Assembly (NCBI GenBank): GCA_031841125.1
Contig: CM063109.1
Span: 6,238,321 to 6,302,320 of the forward strand
Direction of reading: 5' to 3'
Length of the DNA: 64,000 nucleotides
Source of the DNA: Acanthococcus lagerstroemiae
Lineage: Eukaryota; Arthropoda; Insecta; Hemiptera; Eriococcidae
Below, piece after piece: positions 32,529 to 45,755 of this stretch. A program made the translations under genes and the position numbers. Positions within the stretch are counted from its first letter, which is position 1, and the number at the start of each line of letters is the position of its first letter. The notes under the pieces are model-generated. The model had not been told where the DNA came from. It saw nothing but the letters and a program-made list of their open reading frames with translations, and ran no database searches.

Positions 32529-35500
32529 CAGAGAGAGACGGTACGAGTCCTTATATATTTAAGAATAGGATATACCTAACTGCGTCTACGATTTACGAAC
32601 TCCTACATCGAACGTGATTTATGTCAGTATGTCTTATCTTGATATTGATAAAATGACTTTTAATTACTTTTTCAACAGCCGAAGATGAGCGTATTTATAA
32701 GATAAATACTTTTACATCGGGAATGAAGACAAAGATATGTATAAGTATGTGTATAGCGGTGGGCAATAGCGGAGAGACGGAGGTGACCAGACGTGCATTG
32801 CAGTAGAACATGAACATTCCATGCATAACACAATGCTGAATAAAGTACATCGCTGTAAGGCGAAGAAGATACTGGAACAGTGAGAGAATATGCACAGAGC
32901 AACGAAGGATGGAGATTTGTGCACGACTGAGAGGTACAAAAAAAAACTGCATATCGATTCGATCATGACTCCGATATTATGCGGTATCGTTTCGTCGATT
33001 CAGTGGATGAATTTTTTCTTTTTCTTTCTCGATACTCGTTTGATATTGTCGATGTAAGTCGAGTGCGAGTGCTGTTTTGGTCGTGGGGAAAACTGGAGTG
33101 GAAAAATCTGGATAGGTACCGACTGAGTGATCCGGTCTGCGTTGTGGAAAACAGATCTTGATTACGGATTTTGAAACGCGATTTAACGATAAGGAGAGAA
33201 CGTACGTCGATGCTGCGTACCTGAGGTCGAAAACTGATAATACTTTTGTTCGAACAGTCAAAGATAACGAAGTTTTTGTTTTTCTTGTTTACGCGTTAAA
33301 TTCGCAATAAGCCGATGACCTTCTTTTGCAGAAATATGTAAGTTTCACCGAGATCTGAAAAATGAAATGGGTTACGAGTGCGAGTATCTACAGGGCTTGT
33401 ATCTACATGTATACTTTCTAATGAATCGGATATTATCGAGAGATAAGTGAGATAGACACGAACTGGAAATAACGTGTTTTCTTGGGTTTCCTGATAGAAT
33501 TCACGAATTCGTTCGAGAAAATTCAGGCACGTTCTCGGGATTTCGGAATCGTGACTTCGTTTTTCCAGGGATGTCGAAGTGATTTTGTTGGGGGAGTGGG
33601 AAGGATATGCTCAAATATTAATTTCCGAGTAGAAAAAGCTTGTTTTTCCGAAGAAGAACGTTGAGGTCAAGATAGCTTGCTTTCTCCTTCCCTACTGATA
33701 AGACATACAGACAAAAATATGAGACTTAAGACATTGATTCTGTATGTTACTATAATAGCTGATTACTACATGGAGACAGACATAAAAGATAGCCATGTGA
33801 CTTAAGACGCACCAGATAGTGTTGCCCACTCCCGTTAAAGACGGCAGTGGCCCCGATCAGTTACTTTAGAATCTGAGAGACTGTAGTTCTTTGTTTTTCT
33901 ACTAAGCATTCCAAATTGACATCACAAAACTACCTCAACTTTGCTATTATATCTAGTATCTACCAGTTACATTGGAATCCCAGATTGTAGATCCCTGTCT
34001 TTCTACTGTTTTTATACCCAGTTTTGTCTGGCAGTGACATCCCCAGTTGTGTGATAACATTATCTCATTTGGTTAACTTAGTTATGACTATCAGTTTTGT
34101 AATCGTAATTTTACTATGATGCTGTTATGAAAAGCAACCGTTAAGTTCAGTGGTTCAGTAGCGCGTAATACGAAGCACAGGTCGGACACAAGTGAAGCAA
34201 GTGTTGGTTCATGGGGGGCTGCAAAACAATCAAGGGGCAAAGCGATACAACATAACAGAGCATACGCAAGATAGTGGGGGTAGCATACTTCACTTAAGAA
34301 AATTATACCCACACGATGAAGTAAATATTCCCGAATTTTATCTCGCTTGTTTGCTATTTCAACTTCGCAAGGATGGCGGGGTTTTATTCATAAGTGTCAT
34401 ACTGTTTAGGGTTGTTACCGGGGGTGGGGTATGGAAAGATGTGTTATAGATGTCAAAATTTCGCGACTAACGTCTTCTTTGGAACGTTTTGTTCACACCC
34501 ACGAATTGAGAGAACAGAAAGACTGTACGCTTTTCCAGTGGCCAAAACCACACCCCCGTCGACAACGATATATACTTTCTGGAGAATCCGGTAGTCGTAT
34601 TGTGATTTAATAAAAGCATAATTATTTGAAACGTCCGCGTCCGCGTTTGTGGCTCAGTTTTAATAAGATCGTCTCTGCGACTTTATATTCCATTTATGCG
34701 CAATGAATGTGCAGAATAATCTTATTTTTCAAGGGCCAATTACTGATGTCTGTGTTGAAGCAGAGGTCATGGTTGCCTAAGGCAGCGAACGCACCGTGCA
34801 GACATCTTGACTGGAAAGCCAGCATCTTCCTTCGTCGCGTATATTTTTCCCATACCATCCTTCTTTTCCCTCTACCCTCCGTTACAATATGCGCACTGTT
34901 TAATAAACGCGCGTAGACTTTTTATTTAAAAAAATTTGTTTTATAAAAGTTATAGGTACTTTCACGTAAATCTCGTGTACCTTATCTTCGAGTATGTACA
35001 CAGAAAATAAAGATTCAACGAGATCCGCTCGGCGTAGATATTAAAATGCGGTTTTGATATTTTATAATTCCGTTTGCTGGACGCGATAAAATGAAGAAAC
35101 ACGTATTACAGTCTTCGAGATACATTCGCGCTTAATAACTCCATCGTGTATTGATGCTTTATACCATCCTCCTTTCTCTCAAGCAGCATACCAACTACAT
35201 TCAAATACACGTATACAACTTGTGATCTTGTACAAAATTACGGAGAAATTACTTTACATACACTATACTATACGCATACATAAATCATTAAAAGGTAAAA
35301 CTGCCATAATTTAGTCCATTTAATTTGTTTCCGTTGGAAATCGGATGACGTAACCCAATTCATAGGTGATGGTACCCCGAATCACGATCAAATTCGGAAA
35401 ATTTGTACACGTACGTCGAGTCAGCTCTTTACTTCCATTTTTTCATTTCTTCTACAGTCTACACGTACATCGAAATCGTGATATATTGGAAGTTGGAACT

Positions 35501-36479
35501 GACTGAGAGACTTTACGTGGACCAGAGTAAGACAAAACAGAATATAATAGAATAAAACAAAACCAAAAAAAAAGAATGAAATTCTAAAAATGTATTAATT
35601 TTTACGCAGAGCCACGGCTACGAACAATACAGAGAATTTTTACCGCCCTATAATCTCGCGGATGTCGATTGTATTCTCCTACATACAGTTTTTAAGGTTC
35701 ATTACCACCAGCTTCAACCTGTGTAATCCTTAAAAAACCGTGAACAGTGGTAGAATCTCGGATTAAAAAACGAAGTTTCCTTTTTTCTTTCTGTGCACTC
35801 ACACTGTTACGATTTCCAGTTACACTTGTGTATTCGACGAAGAATATATTTTTCAGTTGTTATTAACATTTTCTGTATGAGGGCGTTTGTAGTAGGTTAG
35901 CCATGTAAGCTAATTTCTTATTAGTATGTTGTTTCACACTATATACAGATCATATGTACCAAATTTCATCTTGTTACAATTTTTTCCTGCATTAAAATGT
36001 AATATTAACGTGTGGGGACATATCCCACCTGGTCTTTAACCAACTGTCATGCTCACAGTCATAATTGTTATGGGGTTAATTTCTTTCATTATTGTAATTT
36101 CAGTTGTAAACAAGAAAACTGGATGTCATAAGGGCCGACATAGTGAATTCTTACTTTTTTTAACTTTTGTGTTAGCCAATAAGCAGCCATGATTAGACCT
36201 GACGAAAAATGGAGGCCTCGGGGGACTTTCGCTAAGAGTTTTCTTTTCTTTTATTTGAGGAGGAACTTCCATTTTTTTAATTCTTTATCAAATTTTCAAA
36301 AGTTTTTCTTGCATTTTCACAAATTTTTCTACATATAAAAGCGCTTTTTTTTTTCTTTCTTTCTTTTTTTTAGGGAGGGGGGGGCTGTTGCCTCGGGACT
36401 AATTTTTTTCTCTATAGCCCTCACTATGAATAGTACCTTCGACAGTTGGACAGCCCGGGGTGACCAGATTATAAATTAT
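32529..36479. other. no gene seen
   Basis: Nearly 4 kb without a defensible feature. A degenerate duplication of about 104-bp spacing links GACTGTAGTTCTTTG.TTTTTC (33880) and GATTGTAGATCCCTGTCTTTC (33984). Small frames (32672-33261, 34091-34594) carry no motif. An 8-base G tract lies at 36377-36384. Confidence 0.5.
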
Positions 36480-36932
36480 AATGAAATTTTTTGAGATTCA
36501 GGAGGTCTACTGAAATTTTGAGATGTCCCGAATATCTCCTGAACTCATTTGCAGATTTTGATAAATTTCGTAGCCGGTTTCAAAGGAGAATTTTAGGGAA
36601 CCATCCTCTCATGACCATCTAAAATATACTTCTCTAGGCAAATTCTCGAAAAAATTTGCTTACGTTGTTCTCAAATGAGTGTTGTTTATTATTTTCAGAG
36701 TCAATACCATGAAATATACCCTCATAGTAGAATTTCGGTGGTACCGAGCTCCACAGCTCTTCAAAACTACGAAATATCCTGCATTATCTATCTTCTTGCC
36801 AAATCTCTTGAATTTTTGAAAAATTTCCTGAATTTGTTAGATCATTTCTCGAATATCTAGTGAGCTGCCTGAATTTTATAATTATCTACTGATTTTCCCC
36901 GTTTCTTCTGACACTGTCATATTTTCTGAATT
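36480..36932. repeat. degenerate word domain, CTGAATTTT/GATTTTGA
   Basis: Words of the type CTGAATTTT, CTGAAATTTTGAG, CCTGAACTC and GATTTTGATAAATTTC recur here and again after the MITE at 36933 (37169, 37743, 37780). The MITE appears to have landed inside this domain. Confidence 0.4.
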
Positions 36933-37165
36933 GAATGGGTGGCTGGAAAAACGTTGCATGTAGCGAAAGTTCAACTTTACAGAAGAGCGATTAATATTAC
37001 CCGAGCGTCATTCTCCACCTTCTAGCGACTTCTAAGCTATCTAGCGGTGTGAAAACCAACTACTTCAAGGTTGGATTCGGTCAGGCAAGCAACATAGCAC
37101 ATTTTCCCATCAGAAACCGATTTGGTGAAAAAAACGACATGTAACGTTTTTCCAGCCACCCATTC
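36933..37165. mobile_element. MITE with 29-bp inverted ends, possibly MULE-like
   Basis: GAATGGGTGGCTGGAAAAAC opens 29-bp terminal repeats (36933-36961 and 37137-37165) that differ at one base. The 9-bp flanks TTCTGAATT and TCCTGAATT match at 8 of 9 places. A 9-bp duplication would fit a Mutator-like transposase, but CTGAATT words are common all around, so the duplication may be fortuitous. No coding capacity. Confidence 0.75.
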
Positions 37166-37414
37166 TCCTGAATTTTGAATAGCGTTCTGAAATTCTTCTG
37201 TTCCATGTTGACAATACTAGCGGATTAGGATTCATATAACTACCGGAACACTGCCATTACACCGGCCCAATTTTCATTTTCATTTTCCTTTAACCGAGAG
37301 GTTCATCTTGGCCACCTCCAAGAAGATTACGGGGTTTATGGTATCACTATTTTGTGCTTAATCTGAACAATTCTGCACCATGAAACCCGAATTTCATGTC
37401 CAGCCCCTCTCAAG
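37166..37414. other. no gene seen
   Basis: Spacer between two elements with CTGAATTTT-type words at its start. Nothing else was seen. Confidence 0.4.
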
Positions 37415-37610
37415 CAGGGCCGTACCTAGGATTTAAGTAAGGGGGAGGGGTTACGATTAAGATGAATATTATTTCTTGGTGGAGTGGGGGGCTACAAATA
37501 CTCCAAATTTATCCAATTTCCCACATGTACCCCTCCGTCTCAGCCCATTGTTTTTTTGGCCAGTGGAGGGGATTGAACCCTTAACCCCCCCTCCCGTCGG
37601 TACGGCCCTG
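37415..37610. mobile_element. hAT-type non-autonomous element with perfect 8-bp duplication
   Basis: Both ends begin CAGGGCCGTACC, perfectly inverted over 12 bases. The duplication CTCTCAAG is perfect (37407-37414 and 37611-37618). Inside the ends are G-rich (left) and C-rich (right) stretches, as in the other members of this group here. Length 196 bp. Confidence 0.9.
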
Positions 37611-37618
37611 CTCTCAAG

Positions 37619-38332
37619 ATATTCAAAGATCACGGCTGAGGGGACTTAAAAATGATAGCTCCACAAACTGGAGTTCAGAGTAGAGACAGGTGTTGTAAGT
37701 CTGTGTGATCTGTCGCCACCAATTCCGCATCTTGATCTTCTCGGGAGACATTCAGAAGATTTCTCAAATTTTCAGTAGATATTCTGAATTTCAATACAGT
37801 TGACTGCGCTTTAATCTGTATCCCGGCTGTAAAGCTTTTGAAGCTGCTAGTGTGTGATCAGAGCCCCCATTAAGCTCCCTGAAGAGTGCAAGACACTCAC
37901 GTGAATAAAGATAAGAAAGACAGCTTTTCACACCTGTGTTTGTACGATGACTAACTATCTCTCGACGTGGACCATTTCCAGTCCCCTGGAAATTTCTCGT
38001 TTATGAAGATACACTATAACAGTAATTTTTATTCGAAGTTCTTTGATACTAGTCGGAAGTCCTGCTTCTTACCATATAATGTGTCTAGAGCAAAAACGAT
38101 ATAAATACAAATTAATATTTTTGTGCAGGATTTTACGCGGAGTATTTTTCTACTAAAGTTCTCAAGAAAAGTGGATGAACTGATTTTGTGACTTCATTTA
38201 GTTCATGGGGGGGGGGGGGAAGCTTACGAACCCATTTTCGGGACTTTCGGTACGTTGAATAGTAGTGTCAGCTAACCGTTTGTACTAAAATTCAACTTCT
38301 GAACAATTTTTTTATCTATTCGCGTATGAACA
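37619..38332. other. no gene seen; 13-base G tract
   Basis: A G tract at 38207-38219 is followed by AAGCTTACGAACCC, similar to a word inside repeat D copy 1. This copy of repeat D may therefore begin here and be interrupted. Confidence 0.4.
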
Positions 38333-38455
38333 AATAAGGAGGTGCTTGGGGGCTTAGCTCCTAATCCACTACAAATCCCCCAACTAAAAAAAAAAAATAG
38401 AAAATTATACGAGTGAAGGAATATTTACCATTATTTTAATATTTGTTAGCCTCCA
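38333..38455 (+). repeat. repeat D, copy 3
   Basis: GGGGGCTTAGCTCCTAATCC, ACTACAAATCCCCC, an A tract, then ATTATACGAGTGAAGGAATA and TTTTAATATTTGTTAGCC. It is collinear with 21723-21840. Confidence 0.6.
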
Positions 38456-41400
38456 TCAGTCCGCAGGTCGGCTTTTTGCGCTTATATTTATTCGACCTTG
38501 GTTTTCACCTTAGTGTACAGGATTTAAAAAACGTGATCTGATGAGAAATCTGAGCATCAAAATTGTCTCCTGTCCTCGTCAAATCTCCGATTCATTTTCA
38601 CCAAGACTGTCCATGGGTACATCTTGAGCGTAACCTTGGAAGGGCAAATTTCTTACATACCTCCCGCACTGTATGCGCGCGTCTTCGATGCTCAAACAAA
38701 TTAAAGCGTGTTTTAATTTAATTCTATACTCGTTCACGGTTTTTGTCGGTGCCCATTGGAAAAAGGTACTTCAACCCGGTTTTCATTGTCATCCTTTATT
38801 TTAGCTTTTTTCTTCTTCCTTCGAGATCTCTCTACATGTCTCATAATACGATAATATGTCACTGAGCGAATGAAAGAGTGCTCTTCACGAAAACTCATTA
38901 GTCATAGTTGCGTCTCGTGGCTGGAAGCATTTTATACAACCGAACTAAATTCAAGATTCGAGTGACCATAGACTCAAGGCGTTTATACACGTGCGCAGCT
39001 TCTACGCTTTGTGAAATGGTCGGCGCTGGCAAACTTAAATTCGGAAGAATGCGAGAGAAGCGGGCTTACGGCGCAATGCGTTCCAGTTCATTGTTGATAT
39101 GCGACAAGCATTGCATTGACCGAATAATGGACAGTCCTTTGACGAATTGTGCGTAGAAGGTCCATGTCACCAGCTCCCCTACCCAAGGGGATCTGAGAAT
39201 TAATAATAGTGCAGTATTGTACTTACTTTGCAGTACTTTTTGCCTCTTAGAATTTTATGTCCCTTCCTCTTCTTGAATACTCTTACAAGAAGTTAAAGGG
39301 TAATACCGTGCCATTCAGCTTTAAAATTGGATTTCAAATCCGTGATTGTGTTATGATCATTTTGTGACATTGTTTGCCACGAACTGGAAATTCTGAGCTC
39401 ACCCTTCTTTTCCAAATATTTGAAGATGGCGGTCAGAGAGAGAGTCGATAACACGCCACTCACATCAAAATTATACTTAAAAATCGCGAGTGGATCGTGG
39501 CTCTTGTGTTCATTTTATGCACCTTTGTGCCATCAACTCCGAATTTTGTGCCTCGTTTACTTAAAATATTCATAAAAGAAATTAGAAGCTGTTGCTATAT
39601 TAGCCCGCTTCAAAACTGGATTCAGGGTCGTGTATAATGTCAATCGTTTTAAGCTGTTTGGTGTCACCAACCCTAAATCTAGTGCCTTCTTTCCTTCCGT
39701 GATATTTCCAGGAGAAATTGAGGGCTGGTGCCATAATTCGAATTTATGGTTGATGCATCACATGGGTACTGAAGATTAAGACTCCACTCACGAACATGGA
39801 ATCAAATTTTGAGGCGTTTTTGTATATGTTAGCAGTCTTTAACTCAATATGTGGAAATATCCAGGGAGAGACGACGGCACTGAATTCGAAGTTGATGGTT
39901 TGAAATTGCAAAAAGTGAGCACAAAATTATGACACGACGAACCTGAAATCCAATTTGGAGACACGGTAGCATGTTACCAGTCTTGAACTTCATGCCTGAG
40001 AATATTTATGGAAAAAAGAGGGTACGACTGATGGCACATTGCATAACATGAGCATAAAATTACTCCACTTTAGACTCTGACCCCAGTCTATCAGTACGTA
40101 ATCAGCTCTCCAACCGCAATTTTAAAATACCTTGGTAAGAGGGTGAGCACGAAGTTACAAACATTGAGGACACAATTTCGATCCTATCTTTAACCCAGAC
40201 TTGGAGGGGGCTGGTGGTATCGATTTAATGAAATTAGACCACTTTAGAGCTTCTTGCTTTCTCAGATTCATGTATTTTGAATAATAATTAGAAAAAAGGC
40301 GATAATCGGAGAGAAAGGGCTTATTTTACGCGAGCTTCGACACCGCGAATAGGTCTGTTTTTTCTGAGAGTATTCGCGGACACTAACCGAGAGCATTACA
40401 CCTCGTTAAATCTCAGTTGCAGACCCTCACGACCGCAACACCAATCACTATGACTGTTAATTCAGTCTTCCCGTTCTCTCGTTCTCCATCAGCCGTCGTG
40501 AACGGAGAGTTCTTAACATACCAATCGAACTAGCCTCTAATTCGTTAAACTAATTGGAAAATTTTTTCCTTTTCTTTGTACCCGATGTATAGAAAAGGAG
40601 AAGCAATGAGGACCTTCTTCAAAGTACCCAATTTTTGTTATTACAACACGCTAATGATTCGCGTTTAATGGGTCGGAGGAGATTGTATACCCAATATGAG
40701 TTATTGTTCTCGAGTTGGCAACCGGTTGTCTGACACCAGCGCATAATTCATAAGCAATTACCTATACGAATACTACAACCGTTTGTACGACTGGAGGTAT
40801 CCTATCCGTTGTCCGCCTTATTAGGTTGAATGATTTTACACTTCCAGTTTTTCGTTTTGCTTGGATACCTGTCCGTCAACCACTTCTCGAACGGATGGAT
40901 TCTCGAATAATACCGTGGCGCAGCGCTCGTGATCTTTGGTGAATGAAAGCGACTGCTGTCGGACTTCTTTTTTTGCGCGCATCTAAATCATTTTTCCTTT
41001 GTTTATTTATTGCTTTCGCGGCTCGTACTGTCAAAAAAGCGGCCTACTTAGTCGAACCGTCCGCCGTTTGGACAGCACTCGCACTGACATTATTCGGTAG
41101 CAATGCGGTAGCGGCACTGGTTACACCCTGAACATGCGGGGTGCAGCACTTGTTACAACCGGTATATGGAAGTAGCTGCCACTGACAATAATTCTGACCG
41201 GGCTTATGTTTGCAATGATCAAAAGGGTTAAGGATTTCAAGATTACAATTTGAAGGGTCCGGAAATCTAAGAACTCGCGATTATCATTATCGAGAGGTTC
41301 ACAGTTATCACGTGCAGAGTTCCACAGTCACTTCAGAGATTATAAGTCTTAACGTTATTCGCAATACAGTATAAGGTATTATTCTCAGGGCTTGTAGTTT

Positions 41401-41606
41401 TCAGGCGGATCCTTTTTCAGATGACTCAGAGGCTTCAGAAGGACCTTTTCTGGGTACGAAGATACGTTATAGGTTACTAGTATTGAAGTACCTACCTGAT
41501 AACCGAGTTTCAATTCGCGTGCAACCCTCAGTCACCAATTATAGGTCCCTTCATTTACACTGGAGTTGCTTCATAATTTCAAATCTTATTTGCTTGAATG
41601 AACTTA
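38456..41606. other. no gene seen; vague reiterated phrases at 39.3-40.2 kb
   Basis: Between about 39300 and 40250 phrases such as AAAACTGGATTCAGGG, AAATTGGATTTCAAATCC and AATCCAATTTGGAG return at irregular spacing in both orientations, suggesting a decayed repeat. The frames at 38908-39156 and 40943-41131 are open for 60-80 codons without motifs. Confidence 0.4.
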
Positions 41607-41738
41607 CCCGATGCGCAAAATCCCACCAGTTACCCGGGTAACTAAAGAGGAACAAGGGTAATCTGAGGGTAACCGAGGGTAATAAATGGGTAACTTTTCC
41701 GCCGCCGGTAACTAAAGGGTAATTGATTGCGCATCGGG
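41607..41738. mobile_element. MITE, CCCGATGCGCAA family, copy 3
   Basis: The ends CCCGATGCGCAA and TTGCGCATCGGG are perfectly inverted, with TA on both sides (41605-41606 and 41739-41740). The interior matches copy 1 in order: CCACCAGTTAC, GGTAACTAAA, GAGGAACAAGGGTAA, GGTAACTTTTCCGC. Length 132 bp. It is the best-preserved copy. Confidence 0.85.
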
Positions 41739-42010
41739 TACTACCGTTTACTGAACCCCGTTCTGGCAGGCCTATTTGCACGCATTGAAAGTCGTGCGAG
41801 AGTACAGCATGTAGGTATGCTTGTGTTCGCTCACATACATACTTAATAAAATTATCTTTTGTGGAGCTCTAACCCAAATCTAGAACGTATGTAGATGCTT
41901 TGAATATAAAGTATCATTATGCGTATTACATTGGTAATAGATACTTAATGGCTTAGAAGATGTAAATATACGAGTACAACGCTGAGAGTCATATTAGATA
42001 CCTCATCAAG

Positions 42011-42240
42011 TTGGAGAACTCGAGGGTACCTAACTGACAGGTTCAAGATTTTTGTCGAAGGAACCCGTCAATTATCCTCGGAAACCCTTCAGTTAGGTAC
42101 CCGGGGAATCGAAGGGTTTCCAAGGGTAACTTGTGGGAGCCTGTAAATTTTAAAAATTGTCAGCCAATCAGAAGTGCGTACCCTGCAGTTTCCCCGAGTT
42201 TCTTGACAGCTACCCGGGTAACTGACGGGTTCTCGAGAAC
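42011..42240. repeat. inverted-repeat block with GGGTAAC/GTTACCC words
   Basis: Two stems are visible. GGGTACCTAACTGA (42024-42037) is perfectly inverse to 42089-42102. GAACCCGTCAATTATCC (42061) is inverse, with few mismatches, to the stretch ending at 42231 (GGGTAACTGACGGGTTC). The word content is close to the interior of the CCCGATGCGCAA MITEs, one of which ends 270 bp upstream, but the MITE ends themselves are absent. Confidence 0.5.
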
Positions 42241-42263
42241 TGATCAGATTTTTCCCTATGATT

Positions 42264-42640
42264 ACCTCTGTGGCGTAGCGGTAAGAACTCGGCTTCATAA
42301 CCCGAAGGCACCGGGTTCGATTCTCAACGCCGGCATCGTTATCAGTAATGCAAGAAAGAACTCGTCAAACATTCTAACATCGCATTCTGATAACGTCCAC
42401 AGAATCACAACCACTTACAGCAGAGGCTTCCGAAAAGTGTGTAATCGGTCGCCAGTATCTGAAAGCTGTAACTGGGTAAGCTCTCCGTCATAAACCACTG
42501 GGTTAGTGATACGCGTATCCGACAGGAAGATAGCGCAGTCGACCTACGCTGATTCCCGGAAAGAAGAGAAGAGGGCTAAGGCAGCCCTAAAAGGCTCCCC
42601 GATGTTCCTGAGGTAATGCTCGAAGGGGCGGTTCCAGCCT
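42264..42640 (+). mobile_element. tRNA-like head plus SINE tail, second locus
   Basis: A tRNA-like head lies at 42264-42335. It has an A box, TGGCGTAGCGG, at 42271-42281, an anticodon-loop-like TTCATAA (CAT, as in Met or Ile tRNA), and a B box, GGGTTCGATTC, at 42313-42323. The acceptor and T stems do not pair well, so it is not a working tRNA. About 230 bases further, at 42568-42636, is the tail seen in the SINE at 6972: the AGGGCTAAGGCAGCCCTAA stem and CCTGAGGTAATGCTCGAA. The same tail therefore sits behind a different tRNA head, with an extra middle block. No target duplication was found. Confidence 0.65.
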
Positions 42641-42650
42641 ATATTCAATG

Positions 42651-45600
42651 AGCTGAATCTCATTAACATTTTGTACAAAATATCGAAGCGAATCCCTTCA
42701 ACAACACCTATAATGGCAGATATCTACAACATCTGCAAATTGATTCTGGTAGAAAGCAACGTCGGTGGTGCGCCGACTTTCAAAATAGATATACCTACTA
42801 CATTTAAACAGAAAAGATATCAAGAAAGACGTCTACTGGCGGGCCAGTGCGGTAGCTAGTTGGCCCAAAATGGGGCGATGCTATGTGATGCGGTGGTGTT
42901 CAGACTAAAAATTAGGAAATTGAAATCATCGGGCGTCGTAAATCAATCCGTTTCAAAGGAACGGCATTGCTGATTGCAACTATAGCAGATACTCCCGGTG
43001 GAACGCGCGCTTGCCAAAACATGGTCCAAGCTATGCCTGGTATGAACGAATGATCAACATGTGGAAACAGAATTATCAGCTTCGAGTTGTGCACATGTTC
43101 GTGGATTCGATGCCAACAAAATCAATTATTATTTATAAAAATAAATCCGAGTCGAGGACGACGCTGAATTTTCAGAAGCAAAATAAACTGGAATGCAGCC
43201 GGCTTTCACGGAGATTCAAGGCTTTATCCATTCCGTCACTTACTTTTAACTCACGCAAAATGGGGATTTAAAATCACAGATATGATAAAAGATCACAGTC
43301 TTATATATTTCTGAGTGAACTTATGTATAGCCTCCCTCCACTAAAGATGACTCAACTCTTCCAGCTTTGCCCCTAAGATACGATAAAATCCACTGAAACA
43401 TTATTTCGAGACCTTCATAGACAGAAATGTGAAATTTTTGATATTTCTTATCGTTTCCCTAGTTTTGCGAACGGAAAGCATGCCAATTGCCAGGAATGAA
43501 GGCATTTTGTTAAGACCAATATTAAAAAGAGTAACAAAAATGCCTCTGTTTTGTTTCTATTTTGGAGAGCCGTGGTTGCTTTCATCACGCATTATATGGC
43601 TTCAACTACGAACCTGAATATAATCCACTGGCAGGACATTGATTTTTACTATGTAGAGACTTATTTTCTTATCTAAAATATTGTGTTATTTATCAGTAGG
43701 GTACAATAAATGTTGGTATCACACAGCCTTCAGAAACGAGAGAAGTACTTCACCACAAAAATTGTTAACAAGAAGGTGCGTTCCTGGAACTCAGTTTTGC
43801 CAACAGTATTTGATACAAGTAAAAGACTTGCTTCTTCTTACAGTCCGAAGCTTTTTAGTTGTCCGTTCCACCAAGTGATATGGGGTAACATCAAATTTGG
43901 GGCACACATTGGTATGATGAGATCAATAAGTAATGTGATGACATTTCCCGACTTAGCGACCTTTAAACACCTCTATTCTCATAATGTAGTAAATTTTTTC
44001 GGCAGAATCAAGCTGATGGTCTTTTAAAAAGGGAAAAATTCGAATTTGGGGTTCGAATCTGGGTCGGATGACAAATGTGATTTTATTTTCGAATCTATTG
44101 ACTCAATGTACTTACACTTGTTTCGATACTTTTTTCGATATGTTGCGATTTGAAATTATAGGTAAGTTGATGGCATGTCCCAGCCTGCCTCTGGGGAGAG
44201 GGGAAATTTTCGTACCCCTATATAAATAATTAGAACTCAATCTTATCAGATGTCCGTTTGTCCTATTCCAATCCGATTTGCCAACAAGAAAGAAATAGGG
44301 AGGAGGGGCATTTTGTGAAGCATCCTATATTTTTTCCTATAAGACATGTATTCGTGTGTGTAGCAGTATAATGGGGTTATCTCATCCCCGCTCGAAGTTT
44401 AGGTGTTCGATTAACTTAAATACACAGTACGGAGCATCATTTTCTTGGTGATTTTCGATGTACTGAAAGGGCTTTATTTTATTCTGATTATTCGTGGTTA
44501 CTAAGTGCACGTCTCCGTCCAAAAATTTTTCGCAGCAGTTTCCTTCGTTCTCACGCCACTTCTTCCCTTACTTGAAAAGGGCGTCTAGTTCCAATACTTA
44601 CTGCTGACCATCAACATATCTTCTTACAATCAGCAAACGAAATTCCTGGTACAGACATCAAAACTTGAGACTTTCGTACAGACGTATGAGCATATAATTC
44701 CCTCGGCACAGCTGCGCCAGATTCTAACCTCACAATTTCCGCTCGTGTACGACCGACCACGAGTGCAACAACTCAATCCTCTGGCGCAAGACCTGAATAC
44801 TAAAACGATTAGACCGAGTAATTATAAGTAAACGAGCTAAAAGAACTTCAGAGCCTATATAACCTAAATACGGAATACGAATAAGTTAACCAGAGCTCCT
44901 TCTTCTTGGGCACTGCACTCGCAGTCACAATGCACCCATACGAGAACAATTGTAGGTTTCAGACCGGCTCTACACCATTAAGCACGATTTTTCACTAAAA
45001 ATGGTAAAAAAAAATCATCGTATATTCGCTAAACGCGAGTAATATTATTTATGACACGCAATTATAACAGTATCGTGGGAAGGTTAACGTATAGGTACAA
45101 AAATTCTTCCTAGTTGAATGGTCTGCGCGCCGGTTGATTTGTATTCGGCGCTGCGTAAACAGCAAACGATTAAAATGCGAAACCTGAAATTCGCGGATAA
45201 CGATTTGCAGCACGATAAAACGTTTACGTATTCCTGATTTTCGTCGATACGCGAAAACTATTTTGGCAGTCGATTTCGGCCGTTCGTGGAAATGCATGAG
45301 CAGCCACGCGTTTGAAATTCGAATATATGAAGAATGCGGCAGCGCAACGGCTATAACGGCTATCATGGCAGGAAACTCTCACCTCGCCCTTCGCACGCGC
45401 CAAATTTCAAGACCCAGACGACAACAATACTCCTTGTCCTTCGTCGTGATCGAGAGACCTTTGTCATGGTAACCTTCATTCTGCAACTCGGACAAGTCGT
45501 ATAATGGTGGATCCGCAGGGGTTTGACAAGATGACTCAGATCTCGAAATTCATTTTGATGCCATTCAGAATTCGCATACGAAGTAACAGTCCACGATTCT

Positions 45601-45755
45601 CACGAAAAATTTTGCATCAATCATACGGACTTTTTGAAATTTTTTATACGCCTTGGATTGTATCAACAATTAGTCGAAACTCGAGAGTGGACAGTCGTTT
45701 GTACAAACTGCCAAACCAAGAGAAAAAAATCCATTGGCTATATCAGCTGCTTCGA
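42651..45755. other. no gene seen
   Basis: Three kilobases with frames up to 105 codons (43710-44027 plus, 45049-45366 minus) and no recognisable motif. Nothing repeat-like was recognised. Confidence 0.45.

Noticed and set aside
42264..42335. Possible functional tRNA gene with CAT anticodon
   Set aside because: A and B boxes are present, but the acceptor and T stems do not pair and it lies ahead of a SINE tail.
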